From Frigoribacterium sp. Leaf8 (GTDB lineage: Bacteria > Actinomycetota > Actinomycetes > Actinomycetales > Microbacteriaceae), in the NCBI RefSeq assembly GCF_001421165.1, contig NZ_LMKB01000005.1:1280409-1344408 (forward strand): a stretch of DNA of 64,000 nt, written 5' to 3'. Made by a program: the position numbers and the translations under genes. The notes under the pieces are model-generated. The model made no database searches. It worked only from the letters and a program-made list of their open reading frames with translations, and was not told the DNA's origin. Positions 17,485-25,042 of the stretch are shown one piece after another. Every line of letters starts with the position of its first letter. The stretch's first letter is position 1.

Positions 17485-18569
17485 GGGGCGAGCCGGGCGA
17501 CCGGCGCCGGGGTGATCGTGAAGGCGTCGAGGTTCGGGAGCGCACCGCGGACGCGCAGGCCCGCTTGGTCGGCGATCCGCAACGCGTCGATCAGGTCGTG
17601 CGTGTCGACCTGGACGGTCGCCGACCCCGTCAGCCGGTGGCCGATCCACCGCAGGCGGAGGTCGCGCACGGCGACGACCCCCTCGGTGTGTTCGAGTGCG
17701 TGCTCGGCCCGGTCGAGCAGGTCGGGGTCGACGGCGTCCATCAGGCGGGCCCCGACGGACTTCATGGTGCCCCACAGCAGGACCATGATCGACACAGCGA
17801 TCAGCAGGCCGATGATCGGGTCCGCGAGGGGGAAGCCGAGCAGCACCCCGACGGCGCCCAGCACGACCGACAGCGATGTGAACCCGTCGAGACGAGCGTG
17901 CACCCCGTCTGCCACCAGGGCGGCCGAGCCGATCCGGCGACCGACTCGGATGCGGTAGATCGCGACCACCTCGTTGCCGGCGAAACCGACGAGGCCGGCC
18001 AGGACGAGCAACCAGGGCGCCTGGACGGGCTGCGGGTGGACGAGACGGTCGATCGCCTCCCACCCGGCGACCACGGCCGAGAGGGCCACGACGATGACGA
18101 TGAACAGACCGGCGAGGTCCTCGGCGCGTCCGAAGCCGAAGGTGTGACGGCGGGTGGCGACCCGCCGGCCGAGGACGAACGCGATCCAGAGAGGCACCGC
18201 TGTCAGCGCGTCGGCGAAGTTGTGGATCGTGTCGGCCAGCAGGGCGACCGACCCGGTGGCCACGACGAGGACGGCCTGCACCACCGTCGTCGCGAGCAGG
18301 ACGAACAAGCTGATCTTGACCGCCCGGACACCCGCCGTCGACGCCTCGAGGGCGTCGTCGACGGAATCGGCGGAGTCGTGCGTGTGCGGGACGAACAGGT
18401 CGTAGAGCCAGGCCTTCACCCGGCCGTTCGGGTGCCCGTGCTCGTACCCGGGCTCGTGCCCGTGCCCGTGCCCGCGCCCGCGCCCGTACCCGTGCTCGTG
18501 CTCGTGCTCGTGCTCGCGGTCGCGGTCGCGGTCGCGGTCGTGGTCGTGGTCGTGCCCGTACCCGACCAC
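17475..18569 (-). CDS. Cation diffusion facilitator (zinc/cadmium efflux type)
   Basis: A 364-residue CDF transporter. The N-terminal 50 residues are low-complexity HD/RD/EH/GH repeats, encoded by hexamer repeats near 18420-18566, a probable metal-buffering arm. Six membrane helices follow, with the zinc-site signatures ADTIHNFAD in helix 2 and VADGVHARLDG in helix 5, then a C-terminal cytoplasmic domain of about 80 residues. The GTG start at 18569 is one base from the upstream ArsR stop, so the pair is an operon controlled by that sensor. Confidence 0.92.
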   Translation of the reverse strand: MVGYGHDHDHDRDRDRDREHEHEHEHGYGRGRGHGHGHEPGYEHGHPNGRVKAWLYDLFVPHTHDSADSVDDALEASTAGVRAVKISLFVLLATTVVQAVLVVATGSVALLADTIHNFADALTAVPLWIAFVLGRRVATRRHTFGFGRAEDLAGLFIVIVVALSAVVAGWEAIDRLVHPQPVQAPWLLVLAGLVGFAGNEVVAIYRIRVGRRIGSAALVADGVHARLDGFTSLSVVLGAVGVLLGFPLADPIIGLLIAVSIMVLLWGTMKSVGARLMDAVDPDLLDRAEHALEHTEGVVAVRDLRLRWIGHRLTGSATVQVDTHDLIDALRIADQAGLRVRGALPNLDAFTITPAPVARLAPQD

Positions 18570-18570
18570 C

Positions 18571-18924
18571 TCACTGCCCCCCTGCGTGGTGCGGTGCGTT
18601 GCCGACGACGTGCTCTGCCTGCCTCACGGCGTCGCTGACGAGCGCGGACGCGTGCTCGTCGGTCAGACGGTAGAAGGCGGTCGTCCCCTCACGGCGCGGC
18701 TGCACCATGCGGGCGAGGCGAAGCTTGGCCAGGTGTTGCGACACCGCCGCCGGGCTCTTGTCGACGATGTCGGCGAGGTGGTTCACCGACAGCTCTTCGG
18801 CGTTCCGAAGCGCCAGGATGATGCGGATGCGGGTCGCGTCGGCGAGCATCGAGAACACCTCGACGGCGAGTTCGACGTACTCGGAATCCGGGTCGAGTCC
18901 GCAAACCTTCTTATCTACGTGCAT
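18571..18924 (-). CDS. ArsR/SmtB-family metal-responsive repressor
   Basis: A 117-residue winged-helix repressor (DNA-reading helix near KSPAAVSQHLAKLRL). The last helix carries D89-x-H91 and H105, corresponding to three of the four alpha-5 zinc/nickel ligands of CzrA/NmtR; the remaining position is Q102 rather than His. Two histidines near the C-terminus (PHHAGGQ) could complete the site, as in NmtR. It is cotranscribed with the CDF efflux gene it presumably represses. TAGTAT lies exactly six bases before the ATG, so the transcript is leaderless. Confidence 0.88.
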   Translation of the reverse strand: MHVDKKVCGLDPDSEYVELAVEVFSMLADATRIRIILALRNAEELSVNHLADIVDKSPAAVSQHLAKLRLARMVQPRREGTTAFYRLTDEHASALVSDAVRQAEHVVGNAPHHAGGQ

Positions 18925-18930
18925 GCGCAG

Positions 18931-18939
18931 ATACTAGTA
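18931..18939 (-). promoter_or_regulatory. -10 box and palindrome of the ArsR-CDF operon
   Basis: The minus-strand -10 element TAGTAT (18936-18931) overlaps the palindrome TACTAGTA (18932-18939). The start codon follows after six bases. This is where an ArsR-type repressor would block initiation; the operator assignment is inferred. Confidence 0.5.
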
Positions 18940-18977
18940 CGACGTCGACCGGTTCCGTCGTCTGGCAGGATCTCCTG

Positions 18978-19574
18978 ATGCCCACCAAGCGGACCCCCCG
19001 CCGACCCGACGTCACGACCACCGAGATCGTGGGCGGCGCCGAGGCCGTCCACGTCTCGTTGCACGAGTACGACGAGCGCTGGCCTGCCGCGTTCGCCGAG
19101 CACCGACGCCGCATCGTCGAGGCCCTGGCGCCGTCGGGCATCGCCGTCGAGGTCGAGCACATCGGCTCGACGTCGGTGCCAGGCCTCGCGGCGAAGCCGA
19201 TCGTCGACGTCGTGGTCGCGGTGCCCGACATCACCGCGGAAGAGGACTACCTCGGCCCGTTGCTCGCCGCGGGCTACGAGCTGCGGGTGCGCGAGCCGGG
19301 GCACCGACTCGTGCGGACGCCGGAGCGCAGCGTCCACGTGCACGTCTACGAGCAGGGTGCCGACGCGATCGCCGGGTACCTGCTGCTGCGCGACCACCTG
19401 CGCACCGACGCCGCCGACCGCGAGCTGTACGCCGGCGTCAAGCGGGCCCTGCTCGACCGCCGCTGGGACGACATGAACGACTACGCCGACGCCAAGACCG
19501 AGGTCGTCACGGCCATCAACGCGCGGGCTCGCGCCGCCCGGGACGCAGCCGGCGAGGCAGCCCGCGAGGGCTGA
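18978..19574 (+). CDS. GrpB/UPF0157 nucleotidyltransferase-fold protein
   Basis: A 198-residue GrpB-family protein. The polymerase-beta-like core is visible as VEHIGSTSVPGLAAKPIVDVVVAV, with the GS pair and D-x-V acidic motif, followed by HVHVYEQGADAIAGYLLLRDHLR. Fused in plants to dephospho-CoA kinase, the bacterial stand-alone form has no firm function. A CAGGAT box lies six bases before the ATG, suggesting a leaderless transcript. The C-terminal 20 residues are alanine/arginine-rich. Confidence 0.85.
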   Translation: MPTKRTPRRPDVTTTEIVGGAEAVHVSLHEYDERWPAAFAEHRRRIVEALAPSGIAVEVEHIGSTSVPGLAAKPIVDVVVAVPDITAEEDYLGPLLAAGYELRVREPGHRLVRTPERSVHVHVYEQGADAIAGYLLLRDHLRTDAADRELYAGVKRALLDRRWDDMNDYADAKTEVVTAINARARAARDAAGEAAREG

Positions 19575-19591
19575 CCCGGGCGGGCACGGCC

Positions 19592-20434
19592 TCAGCCGGC
19601 CGAGGTCGCCGCCATCGACTGCAGCCCGGTGACGCGCAGCAGGTCGAGTCGCGCCTCGTCGTCGGACCCCGGCGCGACCGTGTAGACGACGATCCTCAGG
19701 TCGCCGGGCGCGGTCAGCACGTCGCAGTCGATCGCGATCGGGCCGACCGGGGTGCCCGTCACCGTCTTGCGACTGGCCCGGTGCTCGGCGACCTTGGCCT
19801 CGGCCCAGCGGCGTGCGAACTCGGGCGACGTCTCGAGCAGGCGCGACACGAGGTGGCCGAGCGAGGGGTCCGACGGATAGCGCCCCACCGCCGCCCGCAG
19901 GTCGGCGGCGAGGTCGCTCGCGAAGTCCTCCTCGTGCCGGGCGTCGAACTCGGTGCCCTCGTGGCCCGACGTGAAGTGACGCCAGACGAGGTTGCGCTCG
20001 AGCCCGACCAGGCGCGACGGGTCGCCGTTCACCGCGGCCCAGAGGGGGTTCCAGAGCAGGATGTCGTGGGTCGCCGAGAAGACGGCCAGCGGCACGTCCC
20101 CGAGCCGGTCGACGATGCGCTGCACGCCGGGCCCCACGTGGCGCGGGACGATCCCGGCCGACGGAGGCGCGGCGCCGGCCGAGCGGTAGAGGTGGTCGCG
20201 TTCGTCGTCGCTCAGGCGCAGGGCGACCGCCAGGGCGCGGAGCATCTGCGGGGACGGGTTGGTCGCCCGACCCTGCTCGAGGCGGACGACGTAGTCGACG
20301 CTCACCCCGGCGAGCGCCGCCAGCTCTTCGCGGCGGAGACCCGTCGTGCGGCGCCCCGCCCCGGCCGGCAGCCCCACGTCGGCCGGGCCGACCCGGTCAC
20401 GCCACGACCGCAACACGTCCGCGAACTCGCTCAT
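19592..20434 (-). CDS. XRE-family regulator with MmyB-like ligand domain
   Basis: A 280-residue regulator: helix-turn-helix LRREELAALAGVSVDYVVRLEQGR near 34-57, then a MmyB-like ligand-binding domain (FSATHDILLWNPLWAAV..., WRHFTSG, LVSRLLETSPEFARRW). Such proteins usually sit divergent to a short-chain dehydrogenase they control, as here with the SDR at 20537. GAGGAT lies six bases before the ATG. One GGAGGCGCGG word lies inside the gene at 20163. Confidence 0.9.
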   Translation of the reverse strand: MSEFADVLRSWRDRVGPADVGLPAGAGRRTTGLRREELAALAGVSVDYVVRLEQGRATNPSPQMLRALAVALRLSDDERDHLYRSAGAAPPSAGIVPRHVGPGVQRIVDRLGDVPLAVFSATHDILLWNPLWAAVNGDPSRLVGLERNLVWRHFTSGHEGTEFDARHEEDFASDLAADLRAAVGRYPSDPSLGHLVSRLLETSPEFARRWAEAKVAEHRASRKTVTGTPVGPIAIDCDVLTAPGDLRIVVYTVAPGSDDEARLDLLRVTGLQSMAATSAG

Positions 20435-20536
20435 GCAGCCATCCTCCCCCGGCCCGCGCGCCCGAGGGTGGTACCGACAGTCCTCCCGTCGTGCGGGGCC
20501 TGGGTGCCGAGGCGGGGCCGGGCGCAGCATGGACCC

Positions 20537-21217
20537 ATGACCACCACACTCATCACCGGGGCCAACAAGAGCCTCGGACTCGAGACCGCCCGCCGCCTGA
20601 TCGAGGCGGGCCACACCGTGTACGCCGGCATGCGCGACCTCGACTCGGGCGACGCCGTCCGGGCCCTGGGCGCCCACGCCGTGCAGCTCGACGTCACCGA
20701 CCAGGCCGGCGTCGACGCGGCGCTCGCCTCCCTGCCCGAGCTCGACGTCCTCGTCAACAACGCGGGCGTCCTCGGGTCGTCGTTCGGCGTCGACGACCTC
20801 ACCCCCGAGACGATGCAGGAGGTGCTCGACGTCAACGTCGTCGGGCTCGTCCGCGTCACCCAGGCCGCGATGCCCCTGCTGCGCCGCTCCGACCGTCCCG
20901 TGATCGTCAACGTCGCGTCGGGCGTCGGCTGGCCGCGCTGGCTGAGCACCGAGGGCCACGACGAGTACCCCGTCGCCGCGGTGCCCTACGCGTCCTCGAA
21001 GGCGGCCGTGATCGCCCTGACCGTGCAGTACGCCAAGAACCTGCCGACCTTCCGCGTGAACGTCAGCGACCCCGGCTACACCGCCACCGACTTCAACGGG
21101 CACGGCGGCCACCAGACGGTGACCGAGGGCACGGACGCCACCGTCGCCCTCGCCCTGCTCGGGCCCGACGGCCCGACCGGCGAGTTCCACGACCGCCGGG
21201 GCCGCATCGACTACTGA
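20537..21217 (+). CDS. Short-chain dehydrogenase/reductase
   Basis: A 226-residue classical SDR: TGANKSLG cofactor loop, NNAGVLG, catalytic Ser in VNVASGVGW, and YASSK with catalytic Tyr/Lys. The substrate is unknown. It is divergent from the XRE/MmyB regulator, and the 102-bp gap probably holds the shared operator. CAGCAT sits six bases before the ATG (leaderless). The hairpin at 21227 follows the stop. Confidence 0.92.
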   Translation: MTTTLITGANKSLGLETARRLIEAGHTVYAGMRDLDSGDAVRALGAHAVQLDVTDQAGVDAALASLPELDVLVNNAGVLGSSFGVDDLTPETMQEVLDVNVVGLVRVTQAAMPLLRRSDRPVIVNVASGVGWPRWLSTEGHDEYPVAAVPYASSKAAVIALTVQYAKNLPTFRVNVSDPGYTATDFNGHGGHQTVTEGTDATVALALLGPDGPTGEFHDRRGRIDY

Positions 21218-21226
21218 GCGGCGACC

Positions 21227-21273
21227 GCAGGAGGCGCGGTGCGAGTCCTCGGGACCGGCACCGCGCCTCCTGC
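21227..21273. terminator. Perfect hairpin with GGAGGCGCGG core and inner stem
   Basis: A 16-bp perfect stem (21227-21242 with 21258-21273) encloses a small GTCC/GGAC hairpin. It lies between the convergent SDR and CDF genes. Its inner hairpin and right arm (21245-21275) are repeated base for base at 22397-22427. Confidence 0.75.
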
Positions 21274-21293
21274 GCGTCCGGTGGGCCGGCCGT

Positions 21294-21977
21294 TCAGCAG
21301 CAGTCGCAGGCCTCGGCTTCGCGTTCGCCCGTGAGGGCCGAGACGGGTGTCGTGCAGGCCTCGCCGCGCCAGGCCTCGACCCCCTCACGGACGGCGAAGA
21401 CGACGATGACGAGTCCTGCGACGGGGTCCGCCCAGGTCCATCCGAAGGCGAGGTTGAGCACCAGGCCGAGCAGGACGGCGGCCGAGAGGTAGCTGCAGAT
21501 GAGGGTCTGCTTGGAGTCGGCGACGGCGGAGGCCGAGCCGAGCTCGGTGCCGGTTCGTCGCTCGACGAGGCTGAGGAACGGCATGACCGCCAGGCTGACG
21601 GCGGCCAGCACGATGCCGACCGGGGAGTGGTCGGGTTCGCGGGCGCCGGTCAGGGCGAGGACCGCGTCCACGCCGACGTAGGCGGCGAGACCGAGGAACG
21701 AGACGGCGATCACGCGGAGGGCGAGCCGTTCGCGCCTCTCGGGGTCGGGGGCCGCGAACTGCCAGGCGACCGCCGCGGCCGAGAGCACCTCGACGACGGA
21801 GTCGAGGCCGAAGCCGATCAACGCGGTCGAGGACGCGATCGTGCCCGCGGCGATCGCGACGATCGCCTCGACCACGTTGTAGCCGATCGTGATCGCCACG
21901 ACGAGACGGATGCGCCGCTGCAGCAGGAGGCGACGGGCCGGGGCGATCGGCGCGGGCGACAGTGCGGCGGAGGTCAT
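21294..21977 (-). CDS. Cation diffusion facilitator, CmtR-linked (Cd/Pb/Zn type)
   Basis: A 227-residue six-helix transporter of the CDF-like 'cation transporter' branch, with GFGLDSVVEV in helix 2 and AVADSKQTLICSYLSA in helix 5 in place of the HxxxD of classical zinc CDFs. It has no cytoplasmic C-terminal domain but ends in a cysteine-rich tail (ACTT... EACDCC), apt for soft metals. The start overlaps the cmtR stop (ATGA). Efflux of cadmium or lead is inferred from the sensor. Confidence 0.85.
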   Translation of the reverse strand: MTSAALSPAPIAPARRLLLQRRIRLVVAITIGYNVVEAIVAIAAGTIASSTALIGFGLDSVVEVLSAAAVAWQFAAPDPERRERLALRVIAVSFLGLAAYVGVDAVLALTGAREPDHSPVGIVLAAVSLAVMPFLSLVERRTGTELGSASAVADSKQTLICSYLSAAVLLGLVLNLAFGWTWADPVAGLVIVVFAVREGVEAWRGEACTTPVSALTGEREAEACDCC

Positions 21978-22327
21978 GCACCGCCCCCGCAGCAGAACGG
22001 CACGTCGCACGAGTCGTCCGGACACGGCAGACCGTCGTCGACCGCGAGGGCCACCTCGACGAGGGCGGTCAGTGCTCGGGTCAGGTGGACGTCGGCGATC
22101 TCGTACCGGGTGGATCGCCCCTCGGGGGCGGCCACGACGAGACCGCACCCGCGGAGGCATGCGAGGTGGTTCGACACGTTCGACCTGGTCAGGCCGAGTT
22201 CCGTCGCGAGGACGCCGGGGTAGCCGGGGCCCTCGAGCAGGGTCAGCAGGATGCGTGAGCGGGTCGGGTCGGCCATCGCCCGCCCCAGGCGGTTCATCAC
22301 GTCGACGCGGGACGAAAGGGTCAGCAT
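21974..22327 (-). CDS. cmtR: CmtR-like Cd(II)/Pb(II)-sensing repressor
   Basis: A 117-residue ArsR-family repressor aligning closely by eye with mycobacterial CmtR: LGLTRSNVSNHLACLRGCGLVVA contains Cys57 and Cys61, and Cys102 falls exactly where CmtR has its third ligand (LPCPDD). Three further cysteines (107, 112, 113) extend the tail. The Cys4 of CmtR is Leu here. ATG 22327 was chosen because TATGGT lies six bases upstream; the in-frame extension to 22444 has no homology. Cotranscribed with the CDF gene. Confidence 0.9.
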   Translation of the reverse strand: MLTLSSRVDVMNRLGRAMADPTRSRILLTLLEGPGYPGVLATELGLTRSNVSNHLACLRGCGLVVAAPEGRSTRYEIADVHLTRALTALVEVALAVDDGLPCPDDSCDVPFCCGGGA

Positions 22328-22328
22328 G

Positions 22329-22344
22329 TGCTGACCATACAGCA
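22329..22344. promoter_or_regulatory. Candidate CmtR operator
   Basis: The palindrome TGCTGACCATACAGCA overlaps the -10 box TATGGT (minus strand) one base from the cmtR start codon. TGACCGGTCA follows at 22350-22359. Autoregulation is expected for this family; the site is inferred. Confidence 0.55.
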
Positions 22345-22396
22345 ACCGCTGACCGGTCAGGGCGCCCGGGGCACACGTCCATCCCCCGCGGGTCCG

Positions 22397-22427
22397 GTCC
22401 TCGGGACCGGCACCGCGCCTCCTGCGC
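22397..22427 (+). repeat. Half copy of the 21227 hairpin
   Basis: 31 bp identical to 21245-21275, comprising the GTCC/GGAC mini-hairpin and the right arm, but without the left arm. It sits in the 5' region of the ZIP gene about 1.15 kb from the full copy, suggesting recent duplication or gene conversion. Confidence 0.85.
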
Positions 22428-22450
22428 ACGGAAGGACTAGACACGTCCTC

Positions 22451-23191
22451 GTGCCCTCACCGCTCCTCCTCGCCTCTCTCGCCGGCCTGCTCTCGGGCCT
22501 CTCCCTGGTCGTCGGGGCGGCGGTGTCGTGGTTCGTCACCGTGCCCCGCGAGGTGGTCGCCCTGGTCATGGCGTTCGGTGCCGGCGTCCTGATCTCCGCG
22601 CTCTCGTTCGACCTCGTCGACGAGGCCACGAGCAGCGGCGGGCTGCTCCCGACCCTCGGCGGGTTCCTGGCGGGCGCCGTCGTCTACGTCGTCCTGGACC
22701 AGCTGCTCGAGCACGGCGGGTTCCGGCGCAAGCACCACCGTCGCGGGTCGGCCGGCTCGGGCACCGGCCTGGGCATCGCCCTCGGCGCCCTGCTCGACGG
22801 TGTCCCCGAAACCGCCGTCCAGGGCGTCAGCCTGACGGGCGGCGGGTCCCTCAGCATCGCCGTGCTGGTGGCCGTGGTGATCTCGAACTTCCCCGAGGGC
22901 ATGTCGAGCACGGCCGACCTCAAGTCGTCGGGCCGGTCGGCCGGGTACGTCTTCGGCCTCTGGTCGGGCATCGCCGTGGTGTGCGCCCTGTCCGCGCTCG
23001 GCGGGTACGCCCTGCTCGGCGGGGTGCCCGAGGGCGGACAGTCGTTCGTCATGGCGTTCGCCGCCGGGGCGATCCTCGCGATGATCTGCGACACGATGAT
23101 CCCCGAGGCCTTCCGCAAGACGCAGACGCTCACGGGACTCGTGACGGTGCTCGGCTTCGTCGCGAGCTACGTCGTGCACCAGGTCGCCTGA
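22451..23191 (+). CDS. ZIP-family metal permease
   Basis: A 246-residue polytopic protein of the ZIP family with about eight helices. Core helices show GIALGALLDGVPETAVQG and VAVVISNFPEGMSSTADLK, the counterparts of the two metal-binding ZIP helices, though the usual HN is SN here. The charged loop after helix 3 is short (RKHHRR). The start is GTG 22451; no ATG is available and the divergent cmtR promoter is upstream. Zinc or broad divalent uptake is likely. Confidence 0.82.
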   Translation: MPSPLLLASLAGLLSGLSLVVGAAVSWFVTVPREVVALVMAFGAGVLISALSFDLVDEATSSGGLLPTLGGFLAGAVVYVVLDQLLEHGGFRRKHHRRGSAGSGTGLGIALGALLDGVPETAVQGVSLTGGGSLSIAVLVAVVISNFPEGMSSTADLKSSGRSAGYVFGLWSGIAVVCALSALGGYALLGGVPEGGQSFVMAFAAGAILAMICDTMIPEAFRKTQTLTGLVTVLGFVASYVVHQVA

Positions 23192-23298
23192 GCGGGTGCC
23201 TGAGCGGGACGCCTGAGCGGGTCGTCGCGCCCCGAACTGGGTCATCCGTTCTGCGCAACGGTGCCGACACCGGGGGCGATGCTCGGTACCCTGCTGTC

Positions 23299-23769
23299 GT
23301 GAGCCCCGACCTTCCCGCCACTCCGGAGAACCACCCGGAGTCCGTCCGGCGCCTCGCCGCGACGCTGCAGACCCTGGACGAGGCCCACCGCCGCTACCGA
23401 CTCCACGCCGCGAAGGTCTTCGGGATGGGCCACACCGAGCTGGCCGCCCTGCTCGCCGTCGCCGACGCCCCGGGGCTCACCCCGGGAGCACTCGCCCAAC
23501 AGCTGCTGCTGAGCACGGGGGCGACGACGGCCGTGGTCGACCGGCTCGAGAAGTCGGGGCAGGTCACGCGCAGCCGTCACCCGGGCGACCGCCGCAGCCT
23601 CTTCCTCCACCTGACCACGCAGGGCGAGGACACCACGACCACCCTGCGCGAGGCGTACCAGTACGTCCTCTCGACCACGGGCACGGACGAGACGATCGCC
23701 GAGGCCCTCCCCCAGCTCGACAGCATCGCCGCCGCGCTCGACGCCGCCGCCCGCGAATCCGCGTCCTGA
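23299..23769 (+). CDS. MarR-family transcriptional regulator
   Basis: A 156-residue MarR regulator. The winged helix is clear: LTPGALAQQLLLSTGATTAVVDRLEKSGQVTRSRHPGDRRSLFLHLT, with the DxRS wing. The GTG start at 23299 is preceded by TACCCT at six bases, with CCGACA 17 bp further up, so it is probably leaderless. It has no obvious partner; downstream is the repeat array. Confidence 0.9.
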   Translation: MSPDLPATPENHPESVRRLAATLQTLDEAHRRYRLHAAKVFGMGHTELAALLAVADAPGLTPGALAQQLLLSTGATTAVVDRLEKSGQVTRSRHPGDRRSLFLHLTTQGEDTTTTLREAYQYVLSTTGTDETIAEALPQLDSIAAALDAAARESAS

Positions 23770-23802
23770 CCCGGGCCGGCCGGTGCCGGACTCGTGCGCC
23801 CG

Positions 23803-24187
23803 GTCGCACCGCGCCTCCTCGCGCCGCGCCTCCTCGCCCGCCGCGCCGCGCCTCCTCGCCCGCTCTTGCCGCGCCTCCTCGCCCGCTCTTGCCGCGCCTC
23901 CTCGCCCGCTCTCGCCGCGCCTCCTCGCCCGTGTCGCACCGCGAACTGAGCGTCGCACCGCCGATTTGCGCGGTGCGACGTCCAGTCGGCGGTGCCGCAC
24001 CTCCTCGCCCGCTCTCGCCGCACCTCCTCGCCCGCTCTCGCCGCGCCTCCTCGCCCGCTCTCGCCGCACCTCCTCGCCCGCTCTCGCCGCGCCTCCTCGC
24101 GCCGCGCCTCCTCGCCCGGGTCGCACCGCGTACTGAGCGTCGCACCGCCCATTTCGGCGGTGCGACGTCCAGTCGGCGGTGCCGCAC
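23803..24187. repeat. Array of CGCGCCTCCTCGCCCG units with two 68-bp palindromic copies
   Basis: The 634-bp gap between the MarR and methyltransferase genes holds no gene. It contains about nine CCGCGCCTCC words, many within a 23-bp unit (GCGCCTCCTCGCCCGCTC plus TCGCC or TTGCC), with CGCACC variants. Two 68-bp near-identical copies (23933-24000 and 24120-24187) are embedded, each with a 10-11 bp inner hairpin GTCGCACCGC.../...GCGGTGCGAC. The spacing is irregular and the units palindromic, unlike CRISPR. Confidence 0.85.
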
Positions 24188-24213
24188 CGCCCCTGTCGAT
24201 GCAACGCCCCGCA

Positions 24214-24303
24214 GTCGAGGTCGAGGTCGAGGTCGAGGTCGCACCACCGTCGCGTCATCGCACCACCGTGTTGCGTGGTGCGACGACACGACGGTGGTGC
24301 GAC
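24214..24303. repeat. Hexamer repeat and nested four-arm palindrome
   Basis: GAGGTC/GTCGAG hexamers (24214-24240) run into a nested element: outer arms 24238-24252 and 24289-24303 pair over 15 bp, inner arms 24258-24266 and 24275-24283 over 9 bp. All four arms carry the word TCGCACCAC or its complement. Beyond it, to 24390, are CGAGCCA tandem repeats. Confidence 0.75.
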
Positions 24304-24403
24304 TCCGGCTCCGACTCCGATTCAGACCCCGACCCCGGCCGCGAGCCACGAGCCACAAGCCACGAGCCACGAGCCCCGAGCCACGACTCCTAGGCTGCGG
24401 GGC

Positions 24404-25042
24404 ATGACATCCGACGTCGGGGCTCGCTACGCCGCGCGGGCCCGCGAGTACGTCGACCACCTCGGCTCGATGTCGGCGGTGCACCCCGCTGACGAACACC
24501 TGGTCACGTCCTGGGCGACGACGGTAGAGGGTCCCGTGCTCGACGCGGGCTGCGGGCCGGGCCACTGGTCGGGGCACCTCGCCGCGCGGGGCGTCCACGT
24601 GCGTGGTCTCGACCGGGTCCCGGCCTTCGTCGAGCACGCGCGCCACACCCACCCGGACGTCTCGTTCGACCTCGGCAGCATCGATGCCCTGCCCTCCGAC
24701 GCCGACGAGTTCGCCGGAGTCCTCGCCTGGTACTCGCTGATCCACCACGACCCGGGCAGCATCCGGCGCCCCCTCCGCGAGTTCGCCCGCGTGCTCCGGC
24801 CGGGCGGCGGGCTGCTCGTCGGGTTCTTCACCGGGTCGACCGGGTCGACCGTCGAACCGTTCGACCACGCGATCACGACCGCGTGGCGCTGGGCGCCCGA
24901 CCTCCTCGCGGACGAGCTGCGCGCCTCCGGGTTCGACGTGCTCGAGACCCACACCCGCACGGGACCACCGTCCGGGCCGAGGCCCCATGGCGCGATCATC
25001 GCCCGTGTCGCTCAGGGTGAGACCGTCAGCCCAGCCCCTTGA
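24404..25042 (+). CDS. SAM-dependent class I methyltransferase
   Basis: A 212-residue methyltransferase: motif I VLDAGCGPGHWSGHLA, acidic motif II after GLDRV, and post-motif LREFARVLRPGGGLLVGFF. The substrate is not inferable. TAGGCT seven bases before the ATG suggests a leaderless transcript beginning beyond the repeat array. Its last 17 bases overlap the convergent hydrolase gene. Confidence 0.9.
   Translation: MTSDVGARYAARAREYVDHLGSMSAVHPADEHLVTSWATTVEGPVLDAGCGPGHWSGHLAARGVHVRGLDRVPAFVEHARHTHPDVSFDLGSIDALPSDADEFAGVLAWYSLIHHDPGSIRRPLREFARVLRPGGGLLVGFFTGSTGSTVEPFDHAITTAWRWAPDLLADELRASGFDVLETHTRTGPPSGPRPHGAIIARVAQGETVSPAP

Noticed and set aside
23803..24187. Possible CRISPR array
   Set aside because: Repeat units are irregular, palindromic and unevenly spaced, there are no unique spacers of constant length, and no cas genes are nearby.
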